Source: Bog-473 sp963728845
GTDB taxonomy: Bacteria; Actinomycetota; Acidimicrobiia; Acidimicrobiales; RAAP-2
Assembly (NCBI GenBank): GCA_963728845.1
Contig: CAVSLS010000021.1
Span: 62,001 to 126,000, forward strand
Length of the DNA stretch: 64,000 bases
Direction of reading: 5' to 3'
Shown: piece after piece, positions 27,039-36,977 of the stretch
Position numbering within the stretch: position 1 is the first letter of the stretch
Layout of the letters: each line of letters opens with the position of its first letter
Program-made: the position numbers and the translations under genes
The notes under the pieces: model-generated
What the model was told of the DNA's origin: nothing
Database searches by the model: none
The model's input: the letters and a program-made list of their open reading frames with translations, nothing else

Positions 27039-28490
27039 TCAGCTGAACGATGGCACATAGGCCAGGATCCCCTTCACGTACTGCTCGGTTGACGGGAACA
27101 GGCCGGCACTCCGGACGGAAGCCAGCCCCTGGTAGTAGCCGGCCAGTGCCATGGACGCATCGCCAGCGGTGGCGACCAGGAGTTGGTGCAAGAACACCGC
27201 CGCCATTTCGATGTTGTCCGACGCGACGTTCGGGTCGAGAGTGGGCTGTCCCAGCTGTGCCTGTAGATCACTGACGGTCGAGGACTCGAGTTGGCAGACG
27301 CCCAAAGCGCCCGTCACCGACGAGATAGAGGTCTGCCAGCCGGACTCCCACCAGCACATCGCTTCCAACAGGGCTGGACTGACACCCTCGACGACGGCCC
27401 AGTGGTCGAACAGAGATCGCAGCGCGACCCGGCTCGGGTAGGCCAAGAGCAGTGAAGGAAGCGCGCTGCCAGCGGGGACAACGTCGGACACCAAGGCGCT
27501 GGAACTCGCTGGAGGGAGGCGCAGCTGCATTCCAGACGCAATGAGATTGGGATGGACGATGCCGTTCACGGCTTCGAGCATCGCGACCGTGGTTCCGTGT
27601 TCAGCGGCGATAGAAGAGAGGGTCTGTCCCGGGGAAATGGTCACGGTTACGCCAGATGTCCCGGATGCGAGGGTTGCGGCCGCCGACGCTTCAGGTCCGG
27701 GGATCTTGAGCACAGATCCGATGGCGACCCGGTTCGGATCGGCCAGGTTGTTCACCGTCGCCAACGCATCGACCGTGGTGCCGTAGTGATGTGCGATCCC
27801 CATCAGCGTGTCTCCAGCTGCGACGATGACGCTGCCACCCGATGACCCGGGGGCATTGTTCGCAGTCTGCGCGGGGGAGCCAGCTACCGGCACCTGCAAG
27901 ATGGAGCCGATGACAACTCTGTTTGGATCGGAGAGGTGGTTGGTGGTTTCGATTGCGTCGACCGTCGTTCCGTACTGATCTGCGATGCCGAGTAAGGTAT
28001 CGCCCCGAGCGACGATAACAGCGCGATCGGCGGTTGGACTCTCTTTGGTCGCCGTGCCCGACCCCGGGATCTGCAGCAGCGAACCGACCACGACGTGATT
28101 TGGATCGGCCAAATGATTCGTCGCTGCCAACGCCGAAGCCGTCGTATCGTAGTGCGCCGCGATGGATGAGATCGTCTGTCCCGGTGCCACCACGACCGTA
28201 TTCTTTGGTGCGTCGGCGATGACGCCGGTCGCATCGGGGATCTGCAGCACCGATCCGACGACGATGGTGTTTGGATCCGTCAGGTTATTGGTGGCCTCCA
28301 ACGCGGCGACGGTAGTGCTGTACTCATCGGCGATGCCGAGCAACGTCTCGCCCGGCTCGACACTCACCGTCGTTGCGCTCGAAGCGGGGAACGACGATGC
28401 GACCATAGCGATCGTCAAAACGGTCCCGATGATCGCATCGCGTCCAATTCTGCACGATCGCTCCGACATAGCGAGGATCACCGCGACCAT
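27039..28490 (-). CDS. secreted LysM peptidoglycan hydrolase, five LysM plus SLT-like domain
   Basis: About 483 residues. Signal peptide RDAIIGTVLTIAMVASSFPASSA, then five LysM repeats each running (E/D)PGxTLxxIAxxYxTTVxALxxxNxLxDPNxxxxGxxLxIP and separated by short Ala/Thr linkers, then a C-terminal lytic-transglycosylase-like domain: catalytic Glu in MCWWESGWQTSISSVTGALG and VCQLESSTVSDLQAQLG, ending YVKGILAYVPSF. It binds peptidoglycan and probably cleaves it outside the membrane. ATG at 28490 or seven codons later (28469) are both possible. Confidence 0.87.
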   Translation of the reverse strand: MVAVILAMSERSCRIGRDAIIGTVLTIAMVASSFPASSATTVSVEPGETLLGIADEYSTTVAALEATNNLTDPNTIVVGSVLQIPDATGVIADAPKNTVVVAPGQTISSIAAHYDTTASALAATNHLADPNHVVVGSLLQIPGSGTATKESPTADRAVIVARGDTLLGIADQYGTTVDAIETTNHLSDPNRVVIGSILQVPVAGSPAQTANNAPGSSGGSVIVAAGDTLMGIAHHYGTTVDALATVNNLADPNRVAIGSVLKIPGPEASAAATLASGTSGVTVTISPGQTLSSIAAEHGTTVAMLEAVNGIVHPNLIASGMQLRLPPASSSALVSDVVPAGSALPSLLLAYPSRVALRSLFDHWAVVEGVSPALLEAMCWWESGWQTSISSVTGALGVCQLESSTVSDLQAQLGQPTLDPNVASDNIEMAAVFLHQLLVATAGDASMALAGYYQGLASVRSAGLFPSTEQYVKGILAYVPSFS

Positions 28491-28517
28491 GCTTGAGCAT
28501 ACGCAGGAACTTTTCAA

Positions 28518-28994
28518 GGGAAAGTCGACAGTTATCGACCGTACAACTCATTGGATCTTGCTGTTGCGCGACCAATACAAGTGATTGTGGTGAGCGGAAC
28601 CTTTCAAGCACCACTGGTACAAGATGTTGTGCGTCTCACGACATACCAGGACTCTGGTGCTCTCAATCAGCCGGAGGCGCCAGGGTTATCGAGTAATCGG
28701 GATTCAGGACCTCGTTGTCCGAGACCGTCGCACTGGGAGGGTCGGAAGAGAACGCTCGTGGTCGGAGGGTTGCTGGATCGAGAAAGCTTCTGACCCGACG
28801 GTGTCCTATGGTGATAGAGCTTCTCCCTCCGACGCCAGCCGACAAGCTCGGGGTCGGGCAGTTCGGGTGCTGCCCGCCGCGGTGCAGGCGCCCGGGCCGG
28901 GATAAGACTCACGAGAATCTCAAGCAAGCGCCAGGTCGGCGGACTGGACTGTGGATGATCAGCCCGAGTGAACGCTTGAACATGAACTAAACGC
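28518..28994. other. divergent intergenic region, no gene seen
   Basis: About 480 bases between the LysM gene (minus) and the GNAT gene (plus). I looked for a ydaO-type c-di-AMP riboswitch, common before actinobacterial wall hydrolases, and found none of its conserved blocks. Frames present look like noise. Confidence 0.4.
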
Positions 28995-29519
28995 TTGAAC
29001 ATACTAGTTGCAGGGGCAAACTTCAGCGTGCCCTATGAGATCGTTCGCTTGGCTGAGCGCCCCAATGCCGTCGAGATCGTGGCCCGGTGGCACTTTGAAG
29101 AGTGGGGCATCGGAAGCGAAGGAGTGAGCCTTGAAGCAGTTCGGCAGCGGCTTCGTGGCTGGGCCACTGACGGAGGCATCCCCTGCGCCTACGTAGCAGT
29201 CTTTGGCACTGAAGTTTGCGGCTCAGCCTCGTTGGTCGACCACGACATGTCCAACCCGCCAGTGGGGACGGCCCACCTACGACCGTGGCTGTCCGGGGTC
29301 TATGTCCCACCGGAACGCCGCAAGACTGGTCTCGGTCTTCCTCTGGTGACAGCAGTCGAGAATGCGGCGAGCGCTCTCGGGCACTCCCGTCTCTACCTCC
29401 ACACCGCTCCGGTCACGGCGGTGAAGTTCTACGTGCCCATGGGATGGGAACAGATCCTTAGTCCTTGGTATCAGGGAAAACAAGTAGTCGTCATGCAAAA
29501 GAAGCTGGCAACCGACTAG
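28995..29519 (+). CDS. GNAT family N-acetyltransferase
   Basis: 174 residues from TTG at 28995, or 163 from GTG at 29028. GNAT core: WHFEEWG, acceptor-side loop, CGSASLVDHDM, LSGVYVPPERRKTGLGLPLV (acetyl-CoA pyrophosphate loop R-x-x-G-x-G), then HTAPVTAVKFYVPMGWEQI. Acetylates an unknown amine. Confidence 0.82.
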   Translation: MNILVAGANFSVPYEIVRLAERPNAVEIVARWHFEEWGIGSEGVSLEAVRQRLRGWATDGGIPCAYVAVFGTEVCGSASLVDHDMSNPPVGTAHLRPWLSGVYVPPERRKTGLGLPLVTAVENAASALGHSRLYLHTAPVTAVKFYVPMGWEQILSPWYQGKQVVVMQKKLATD

Positions 29520-30358
29520 GCAACACACGAAGGCTATCGGTGTGAACCGCCCCGGGGGGGGCACCAACCCGGCGAACCGGGGGCAGCGTCGTTCTACGAT
29601 CGCGAATGGCGGAGCGGAGTCGAGTGGGATGGTGGTGACCCAGGTGGCTGGACCGACCGCGCTTTTGGATTGCAGCCATCCCTGCGGACCGGCTGATGTG
29701 GTGGATGTCTCCGCACAGCGTCCTCGCCAAGGCGCCGTACACATGTGGCACCGTCACGGGCGCTTGGTACGCGGTCAGGTCGGGGACATCCGCCAATGCG
29801 AATTTGAAATTGTCGGTTCCTTCACACGGTTTCGCCGGGTGACGCTGACAGCTCGAGTGAAAGTCAGGGTGAGGTCGTTAACTCTCCGTGCGTCGTCACG
29901 GACCACCGGTTCGGCGCGACCCTCAGCGCCAAGTCGGTTGCGCCCGGTGCTTCACTCGCCAGTCGGATTTGGTGGGGGTCCCCCCTCCGACACTGCAGAT
30001 CACGCGGCGTTTCTCACCTGCCTGGCTGTCCCGAGCCTTCCGGATTCGAGACGGCGTGCAAATTAGCGTGCAACAGCGAATTCACAGAAGGAAACCGATG
30101 CTTCGCTCAGGCCGGGAGCGACAGCAAGCGATGGCCGAGCGTGAGGCTGCGGGCGAGAGTTCTTGGACGACAGGTCTTCAACGGATAGCGGGACACCGCG
30201 TCTAAGACACCCATAAATGTGACCTCCCCCTGGCCGACACATCGGCATGCTCGCCCCAGCAGATGACGCCGTCCTCGCCTGAGTTGTTCGGAACTTGTTG
30301 TGCGACACGAACGGCGGTCGCTCCCGGTGGTTCCGGGTTCGGGCGCCGATGTCTGGAC
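29520..30358. other. long non-coding stretch with a recombinase-tail scar
   Basis: Open frames on both strands lack protein character. It contains the PDWRL-type scar at 29951-29993 and, at 30067, a 20-nt block resembling one at 26859 (CGTGCAAYAGCGAATYSACA). Confidence 0.4.
29951..29993 (-). repeat. PDWRL recombinase-tail repeat, copy C
   Basis: Minus strand encodes SVGGGTPTKSDWRV; the DNA GTGTCGGAGGGGGGAC followed by CCGACTGG matches the tails at 5069-5117 and 19748-19797. No recombinase sequence upstream. Confidence 0.5.
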
Positions 30359-30780
30359 TCATTGGTCCCACACTGACAAATTCGCCTCCGTCGTCAACGA
30401 CGGAGGCGTACCGGTACCTCCGATCACGCTGACGTCGCCACCAGACGGCACCAATGATCCGACCTTCGCTGCGATCTGAGCCGCCGAGACAGCCTGCGGA
30501 GGGGCAATCGGCAGCAACCAGGGAGTCGCTATGTTGTTCTTCTTCGGCGGTCTGGGTGCTGGCGTTTTCGCCATCATCCACTGGCGTGATAGAGGACCAC
30601 CAGCAGGATCGCAACCGCTCGCAGACCTTCGACGTCGGGTCGGAACCGGCGATCCCCAGGCGCGGTTCCCGACTCGTCCCCGGCCGCAGGAAGTTCATGA
30701 TCGATCAAATCCGCGACGCTGTCGGTCATATCCCCCATGCTGAATTCGCCGGATCCGCTAGCCGATTCCGAGGGCGTCAT
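30359..30780 (-). pseudogene. acyltransferase-3 N-terminal remnant
   Basis: ATG-proximal minus-strand sequence RRFRPDVEGLRAVAILLVVL followed by YHASG is the diagnostic start of acyltransferase-3 proteins (R-x-D-x-EGLRAxAxxxVxLYHA). It stops after YHASG; downstream pieces (KVGSLVPSGGDVSVIGGTG) are not in a single frame. Everything after the first helix has decayed or was replaced. Confidence 0.6.
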
Positions 30781-31234
30781 TGGCGTTGGCTCAACGGCGA
30801 CCCCTCAGGGCGCGAGGTTATACCTGTGATCTCCCAGTACACAGAATACTTCACACTCTCGCTCTGGGATCCACCGCCTCTAGCTCCTTAGCGGCGCCCT
30901 TAGGCCCTTTTGGTCTCTCCCCGAGAGCCCTTGACCCTTCCATCGTCAGCCGAAGAACCGGAACGTCACAAACCCAATAGACAAGCATGCGCCCGGCCAC
31001 TCATGGGAAACGAGAACCGAAGGAATGAAGAAGGTGCGTCGCGTGCGCGCAGCTGATCGTGTGGCATGGCCCCGAAGGGTAGCCAGCGTGCAACAACGTG
31101 CAACAGCCACGTGGGGACTCGGGTCTCGACGTGTCAACAGGTGTCGTCATGTACCATCGATGACCAGGGGAGTAATGGCCGATCCCTGGTAGCGGTCGTG
31201 CCCGTCCCGTAGTTAGGACCTGAAACTTCGACGT
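30781..31234. other. intergenic region, no gene seen
   Basis: About 450 bases upstream of the acyltransferase remnant and downstream of a methyltransferase. A doubled CGTGCAAC lies at 31088-31106. No promoter or terminator is evident. Confidence 0.35.
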
Positions 31235-32056
31235 TTACCCGCGTGTCGGGTCCTCCAAGATCATCTGCCTTCCCGCTGTGACGTAGCTCTTGCTGATATC
31301 GAAATCGGTGTACGAAACGAGTTCCTCGCCTCGAGTCAAATACACAACGCCGGGACGGACAGTCATTTCGACGATTAGGCCCGGTTGACTTGCCACAACC
31401 ATGACGATTTCGAGTATGAGCTTTGACAGGGGAGTCCGCTCGTTGACCATTTGGTGCGCTGATCCCTGCCAATATTCATCGGGCCAATGGGCCCAACCCC
31501 AGTCCTCGATAACGTAAAGACCGCCCTCACGTAGCCGCGGCAGCAATATATTCAACGAGGATTTTGTCATTTCGTACATGTGCGAACAGTCATCGACAAC
31601 CAGATCTAAGGGTTGATCTTCGAAGTTCTCTCGGACAATCCATGACAGGCGTTCTTGATCGTCTTGACTTGTTTGGTAGTAGAGACGGACGTCGTCATCT
31701 AAAGAATAACGAGCGATGAAGCGATCGAGATGCTCTGCACGATCGGGACTCAAATCGATGCCGACCATTCGCTGCGGTGAAAACATCTCTTGGTACAGGG
31801 CAACGCTTCCGCCTTTGAAGATTCCAAGATCAACAATGTTCTCAACAGATTTGGGAGCGAATCGGCGCAGTCTTTCGACCATCCCCCTGTTCTTCAACAA
31901 CACGAACTCATCGGACTCTGGAGCAGTTGTTTCCCAGGTAGTGGGATCCAACGTCAGCAAGAATTTGGCGTTTCCTACTTGGAGATGGTGATCGTCAATC
32001 CACTTCATTTCGTTCGTCTTGAGTTGTCGCCCCCAGCGCTTCACGGCATTCAGCAT
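31235..32056 (-). CDS. class I SAM-dependent methyltransferase
   Basis: 273 residues from ATG at 32056. VENIVDLGIFKGGSVALYQEM is motif I (acidic-x-G), MVGIDLSPDRAEHLDRFIA motif II with the ribose-binding Asp, LDLVVDDCSHMYEMTKSSLN and LREGGLYVIEDWGWAHW. The layout resembles glycan or macrolide O-methyltransferase/cephalosporin-hydroxylase-like folds. Base composition is visibly more AT-rich than its neighbours, suggesting recent transfer. Substrate unknown. Confidence 0.8.
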   Translation of the reverse strand: MLNAVKRWGRQLKTNEMKWIDDHHLQVGNAKFLLTLDPTTWETTAPESDEFVLLKNRGMVERLRRFAPKSVENIVDLGIFKGGSVALYQEMFSPQRMVGIDLSPDRAEHLDRFIARYSLDDDVRLYYQTSQDDQERLSWIVRENFEDQPLDLVVDDCSHMYEMTKSSLNILLPRLREGGLYVIEDWGWAHWPDEYWQGSAHQMVNERTPLSKLILEIVMVVASQPGLIVEMTVRPGVVYLTRGEELVSYTDFDISKSYVTAGRQMILEDPTRG

Positions 32057-32478
32057 CGCAAGGCGATCGCGATACTCGAAAGTATGAGGACTCTGCGCAG
32101 AACCATGGAGTCACCAGTTCCCCTTCTACGATGGCTGCGAGGCAGCGGCTCGCGGGTTACGCAACGGTCCTGAGACTAAACCCATTCGTTGCCGCAGTCA
32201 CCTGAGGCAGTTCAGCCTGCGGCGGCGCCCAAATTTTCGACCGGGTGTCTCCGGTCGGCATCAGTTAGGGGCGAGACCAGGGAGCCAGCCTCCAGTCGGG
32301 GTTGTGTTCGTCCCCCGCTCAACGGAACCTCCAATCCGAACCCCTGCCCTCGTACGGCATCTATGGGCGAGTCGATAACCGCCTCGGTCTGCCGGTCGGC
32401 GGTTCACTGATTGGACTCACTTTGCTCCACGGGCGGGGATGGCCATAGCCCAGTCGCCAAAGTCCTAGTTTTGGGATT
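32057..32478. other. intergenic region with recombinase-tail scar
   Basis: About 420 bases; apart from the PDWRL scar at 32273-32325 no gene or regulatory site is recognised. Confidence 0.4.
32273..32325 (-). repeat. PDWRL recombinase-tail repeat, copy D
   Basis: Minus strand encodes AGDEHNPDWRLAPWSRP and a stop, matching KPDWRLPPWPRP (5 kb) and IPDWRLCPWPPP (19.7 kb) at peptide level and over about 45 bases of DNA. It is alone: no recombinase body upstream. Confidence 0.55.
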
Positions 32479-33087
32479 GTGGCGAACGAGGAGAAACACG
32501 CGCGATCGTCCGGTGCCGAGACGATCGAAGTCGAAGGGATCAAGGTCGCGCCACCGCTCACCAGGAATCAAGCTCGAACACTTGCGTCCAGTGGTCTGCT
32601 CGCAGACGGGACCGAAAGCCTCATGGAAACATGGCTTCGTGTCGTAGCGTTCTGGGCAGACACAGTGCGGGAGGCTCAGGCCAGCCCTGGGGAGCTTCAT
32701 CTCACCGAGAAGGTCGATGGCGAGTGGTCTTTCATTGAGACTCTCCGCCACCTTGTCTTCGTCACCGACAGCTGGATCGGAATGGGCGTGCTTGGCTCGG
32801 AAGTCCGGCACCCGCTCGGCCTTCCGCCCCACTTCGTTACAAACGGAAAGGAACTCGGGCTCGACCTCGAATCCAAACCCGATTTGGATACCGTGCTCCT
32901 CGCCCGTTTGGGTCGTCAGAAGGGCTTCGAGGGCGCGCTCCACGCCGTAGGAGAAGACCTTGGCGAGCCGTGCCTGGGGCCACTCGCAGACTTCACTCGC
33001 CTAGGTGCCTTCCAGGTCGTGATCGCCGAGGAGTGGTTCCACCGCTCCTTCGCCATCCGGGATCTCGCCACCTTGACCGGAAGCTGA
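32479..33087 (+). CDS. DinB-like (mycothiol-dependent) family protein
   Basis: 202 residues from GTG at 32479. WSFIETLRHLVFVTDSWIGM carries the DinB/MDMPI helical metal-binding His (xxHLxxxxDxW), and EEWFHRSFAIRDLATL the C-terminal His. Four-helix-bundle enzymes of this type use mycothiol or bacillithiol in actinobacteria and firmicutes. The start has no strong ribosome binding site. Substrate unknown. Confidence 0.72.
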   Translation: MANEEKHARSSGAETIEVEGIKVAPPLTRNQARTLASSGLLADGTESLMETWLRVVAFWADTVREAQASPGELHLTEKVDGEWSFIETLRHLVFVTDSWIGMGVLGSEVRHPLGLPPHFVTNGKELGLDLESKPDLDTVLLARLGRQKGFEGALHAVGEDLGEPCLGPLADFTRLGAFQVVIAEEWFHRSFAIRDLATLTGS

Positions 33088-33383
33088 CTGGGTGCAGAGT
33101 CGCCCCCTGAGGGGTGCCCCATTCGCCGCCGACGGTGAATTCTTCGGTACAGCCGGAAAGCAGCATCCGACATAGTGGGCGAACCCGCTGAGCACAAGTA
33201 GGCCGAGGAGCAGGGCGCGCACAACGAAAGAGCCCGAATGAGGGTGAGCTGGCGCCGCCGGGTTCGGTCGTGTTCTGGCGGTTGCCAAGATGCACGCTCT
33301 ATGGCTCTCATTGAAGAAGGGATCTACCTTTGGCGGGGCTGTTTGCGTGCGCAGGTGTCGATCGGACTCAGAAGGTGGAAATC

Positions 33384-34172
33384 ATGGACGTTCTCAGCGA
33401 GAAGGTAGAGCAGGGCGTCGTGGAGCAACGCTTCGGCTTGCAGGTCGATGGCCAGACCGTGCCGGGCATCCGCTGGTACCCCGAGGGCGCCAAGGTCCCC
33501 CGACCCACGATCTTGATCGGACACGGCGGTACCCAGCACAAACGGGTGCCGAACGTGCTTGGCCTGGCGCGTCGATTTGTGCGACATCTTGGCTACTCAG
33601 CGGTGGCACTTGATGCACCTGGTCACGGAGAGCGCGCAGACTTCGAGACGGTGGAACGGCGGCGCCAGGCGATCCAAGCTCGCATCGAAGCCGGCCCGGG
33701 CGCGGGTGGCCTTGCGCTGGGTCCGGAAGAGGCCAGAGCGTGGATCGAACGGACTACCAGAGGAATCGCCGAGTGGCACGCACTCCTCGACAGCCTCGAC
33801 AGCCTCGACGAGCAGCGAGACGGACCACGGTACGGCTATTGGGGAGTGTCGATGGGGACGGCGATCGGCCTGCCACTCGTGGCGTCTGAGCCTCGCGTCA
33901 GCGCAGCGGTCCTAGGGCTGGCAGGGCTTGGAAGTCTGCCCGGGTCCGACCGCTTCGAACACGCTGCGCGCGGACTGAAGATCCCTGTATTGCTCGTCCT
34001 GCAGTGGAATGACGAACTGGTCGGCCAGACATCCGGCCTTGCTTTGTTCGATGCAATCGGTTCGACGGAAAAGACCTTGCACATCAATCCAGGCGGCCAT
34101 GTACAGATTCCCCTCTTCGAAAGGGACGCTTACGAGACCTTCTTCCTGCGTCATCTCGGGCCTGCTGGGTAG
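33384..34172 (+). CDS. alpha/beta hydrolase (dienelactone-hydrolase-like)
   Basis: 262 residues from ATG at 33384 (GAAGGTGG upstream), preferred to the longer frame. TILIGHGGTQHKRVPN forms the oxyanion strand, ALDAPGHGERAD, nucleophile in YWGVSMGTAIGLPL (G-V-S-M-G), acid in LQWNDELVG, and His in NPGGHVQIP. An esterase or lactonase of undefined substrate. It contains a short in-gene repeat LDSLDSLDE. Confidence 0.82.
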   Translation: MDVLSEKVEQGVVEQRFGLQVDGQTVPGIRWYPEGAKVPRPTILIGHGGTQHKRVPNVLGLARRFVRHLGYSAVALDAPGHGERADFETVERRRQAIQARIEAGPGAGGLALGPEEARAWIERTTRGIAEWHALLDSLDSLDEQRDGPRYGYWGVSMGTAIGLPLVASEPRVSAAVLGLAGLGSLPGSDRFEHAARGLKIPVLLVLQWNDELVGQTSGLALFDAIGSTEKTLHINPGGHVQIPLFERDAYETFFLRHLGPAG

Positions 34173-34705
34173 GAGTGGATCTATTCGACCGACTGCATCG
34201 TCGCGAGGTTGAAGAGAGGGTTTGGCCAATCGCGTCTTGTGTGCCCCTACGAACAGGTCGACAGGACCTGAATCAGGTTGAAGATGAGTCGGGGCTGTGG
34301 TGGTGGACCTGGCTTATCGATAAGTGAGGGTCGCTGGAGTATCCCCGTGCGCCGGGACAGGGTGACACCCTGCGGCACATCGGGGAGGACTCGGGGGCCC
34401 GGTGGATGCCGGTATCCGGCAGTTGCGTGCGGACACCGGCATTGGCATTGGCATTGGCATTGGATGGCTTGTCGTTACCGGGTGGGCTACATGGCTGGAT
34501 AGTGAACGTTGTGGGAAGGTGGCCGAAGGTAGGAATGAGCCTGCCGATCGTGGGGATGGTGCACTTCTCAAGGACGCGCAACGGACGGCGATCGCTCATT
34601 TGGACGGCTCCGCCCGGAACCACCCCCCGGGGAAATAGGCGCCGCTGTCGGGCGGCCTGGAAACGCAAGGTGGCAACCGGTTCGGCGAATTGGGGTACCA
34701 GGTGT
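34173..34705. other. intergenic region with GGCATT microsatellite
   Basis: About 530 bases between two convergent genes. GGCATT is repeated four times in tandem at 34438-34461. Frames on both strands are Pro/Arg rich without family character. Confidence 0.5.
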
Positions 34706-36196
34706 CTAGTTGTTGACGATGATCGTGACGGGGATGCTCGTCCCGCTGACCCCACCGGCGTAGGAGGCAACGCTATTGAGGGTGTAACTGCCGTTGGGCA
34801 CCGTCGTGGTGTCCCAGCCCGCAAGCCAACCGACGATCGTCGGAGTGGCGGTGGCGATCACTGCATCGTTGACGGTTCCCCCGGTGAGCTCGTACTGGAC
34901 CTTGGTCACCCCGGACGAGGCGCCGGCGTCGAGCCACTGCCCACCCGACACAGTGGCGCCGTTCGACGGCAGCGCGACGGTGGTCGTGGGCGGCGGGTTG
35001 TTGACCGTGATGGTGACGCCAGTGCTCGTGGCGGTGACGGAACCGGGATAGGAAGCGACGCTCTGTAGCGTGTAGGTGCCATTGGGCACAGCCATCGTGT
35101 TCCAGCCTGCGATCCACCCAAAGATCGTCGCGGTGGCGGTGCCGATCACCGAGTCGCTCAAGGTCCCGCCGCTGACCTCATACTGGACCCGGGTGACTCC
35201 AGGTGAAGCGACAGCATCGAGATACTGGTTGCCCGAGAGAGAGGCTCCGCTGGAGGGCAGCACCACGACGGTGCCACTCGGAGGTGGCATCACCGCCTCG
35301 TAGGCATTCGCGATGAGCGAGTGGCCGTAGTCGGTCGTGTGGATGTTGGGATTGCCGCCACCCGTCATGCACATGTGGGTCCAGTTGCAGATGTTGGCGA
35401 CGTTCTGCGGAAGCGTGGTGCCCATGTAGGAACCGGTCATCGCCCAGTCGTTACTAGCAAACGCGTCTGCGACGTCTGCGTAGCGCGCACCATACTGCTG
35501 GTAGGCCGCTTCGAGTTCGCTGTTGAGCGAGCCTAGGACGCTCAAACTCCCTTCGGCGAGGGTCGGGTTGGGTGGGCCACCACCCTCCCAGGCTCCGCTG
35601 TACCAGGCGGAAAGGATCGGATCGTAATAGTTCATGCCGATGATCGGCACCTGACCCCCTGCGGCACGCAGGCCGCCAAGGATGGTCTGCATGTTACTTG
35701 CCACTGCCGTCAACGCATTACTCACGCACGTCTGGTTGATGGTTCCACTCAACGCGCAGCCGACGATGTCATCGCCTCCGACGTCGATGGTGACGAATGC
35801 CACCTGACCAGGGTGCGCCTCAAGGAAAGCTTCGGCATCACCCAGTTGATCTCCGGTCGCGTAGTTGTGACAGAGGCCGCCGTTGATCATGCGGGTCGTC
35901 GAGTCGCCACCGCAGCCCAGATCGACCAACTGCAGGCCCGGTATTGACTGAGACAGACGATTCTCGATGTCGTTCACGTATCCCATGCCCGGATCGGCCC
36001 CGCCACCGGTCGAGAGCGAATCTCCGAGTGCCAAGTAGTACGTCGTCGGGGACGGTGCGGCAGTCGCGCCCGCTGCGGGTGTCGCCGGGTCCACCATGGC
36101 CAGGGCCAAGACCACCAACGAACAAGCGATCGATGCCTGCTTCGCTCTCAACGTCGCCACTCTTGTCCCCCAGTCGTCGTAAGCGCGGGCGTTCAC
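34706..36196 (-). CDS. secreted SGNH/GDSL hydrolase with two Ig-like repeats
   Basis: 496 residues. Signal peptide around residues 20-45 (IACSLVVLALAMVDPATPAAGA), GDSL block with catalytic Ser60 (YYLALGDSLSTGGGAD), block II DLGCGGDSTTRMINGG, block III DVGGDDIVGC, and catalytic Asp/His near residue 290 (NIHTTDYGHSLIA). Two ~90-residue Ig-like repeats follow, each LPSxGAxxSGxQxLDAxASxGVTxVQYExxGGTxxDxVI...GWxAGWxTxxVPNGxYTLxSVASY. An extracellular esterase, probably bound to a surface polymer through the repeats. ATG at 36196 precedes a basic n-region. Confidence 0.86.
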   Translation of the reverse strand: MNARAYDDWGTRVATLRAKQASIACSLVVLALAMVDPATPAAGATAAPSPTTYYLALGDSLSTGGGADPGMGYVNDIENRLSQSIPGLQLVDLGCGGDSTTRMINGGLCHNYATGDQLGDAEAFLEAHPGQVAFVTIDVGGDDIVGCALSGTINQTCVSNALTAVASNMQTILGGLRAAGGQVPIIGMNYYDPILSAWYSGAWEGGGPPNPTLAEGSLSVLGSLNSELEAAYQQYGARYADVADAFASNDWAMTGSYMGTTLPQNVANICNWTHMCMTGGGNPNIHTTDYGHSLIANAYEAVMPPPSGTVVVLPSSGASLSGNQYLDAVASPGVTRVQYEVSGGTLSDSVIGTATATIFGWIAGWNTMAVPNGTYTLQSVASYPGSVTATSTGVTITVNNPPPTTTVALPSNGATVSGGQWLDAGASSGVTKVQYELTGGTVNDAVIATATPTIVGWLAGWDTTTVPNGSYTLNSVASYAGGVSGTSIPVTIIVNN

Positions 36197-36340
36197 CCAC
36201 GTATTGGGTCCTACGCATGGTCAACCCAGAGGAGGACCTGTAGAAGGTTGCAACTGCCAAGCCATTGGGATGTTAACCAAGGATGTGTTCATCGCAAAAT
36301 AGGGTGCCTCCGACCCGACAGCGAACGAGGCCATCCTCAG

Positions 36341-36775
36341 TTACGAAGGTGGGTCCACCACGGTTCCGCCCCACTCCGCTGGCGCTACGTCTCTCAGCGT
36401 CTCGGTAAATGTCCATTGGTGCCCATAGGGGTCCACGGCTGAGTATTGCTTCTCGCCGAACTCGAACTCAGTCGGCTCCATGACGATTTGAGCACCGTGT
36501 TGTCGTGCCCGATCGAAATGCGAACCAACGTCCTCGACCCGAACCATCACCGAGTGGGTGGTTTCGCCGCTGCGGGGAGGACGACGATCACCACGCACAT
36601 CGGCGATGATCACGTAACCGTCACCCATACGAAGCTGCGATCTGTGGTTGTCGCCGATCTTGAGGCGCTCAACGAAATCGAACGCCTCAGCCAGCCACGA
36701 CACCGCCGCGCGAACATCAGGATAGGTCAAGACCGGAACGACGGGTGAATCTGGGACTGAACGGTTCGTTTTCAT
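36341..36775 (-). CDS. VOC (glyoxalase/bleomycin-resistance) family protein
   Basis: 144 residues, ATG at 36775. Two beta-alpha-beta-beta-beta modules: VPVLTYPDVRAAVSWLAEAF then SQLRMGDGYVIIADV, and HSVMVRVEDVGSHFDRARQH with metal-ligand-type Glu/His in FGEKQYSAVDPYGHQWTFTE. Dioxygenase, isomerase or drug-binding role cannot be separated from sequence. Confidence 0.82.
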   Translation of the reverse strand: MKTNRSVPDSPVVPVLTYPDVRAAVSWLAEAFDFVERLKIGDNHRSQLRMGDGYVIIADVRGDRRPPRSGETTHSVMVRVEDVGSHFDRARQHGAQIVMEPTEFEFGEKQYSAVDPYGHQWTFTETLRDVAPAEWGGTVVDPPS

Positions 36776-36977
36776 ACGGACAGTTTGATCGGTCTGTCGG
36801 GAGATGGCATCAGTGGGTCACCCGACCGGCGGTCGGGGGTGGTCTGCGTAGCTCTTGGACGGCGTTGGGTGCATACTTCGCCAATGCGGCTTCCGGGGCG
36901 TCGTGACGACAGCATGCTGAAATGCGAGTTACCATCTACGCGTAGAGCCGACAGTCCCCCCACGGGAAGGAGCTGTC

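Noticed and set aside
28518..28994. Possible c-di-AMP (ydaO) riboswitch upstream of the LysM gene
   Set aside because: None of the conserved ydaO blocks is present on the minus strand.
33001..33288. Minus-strand frame with a hydrophobic segment (FVVRALLLGLLVLSGFAHYV)
   Set aside because: Its second half overlaps the DinB gene antisense, there is no ribosome binding site, and no homologous pattern is known to me.
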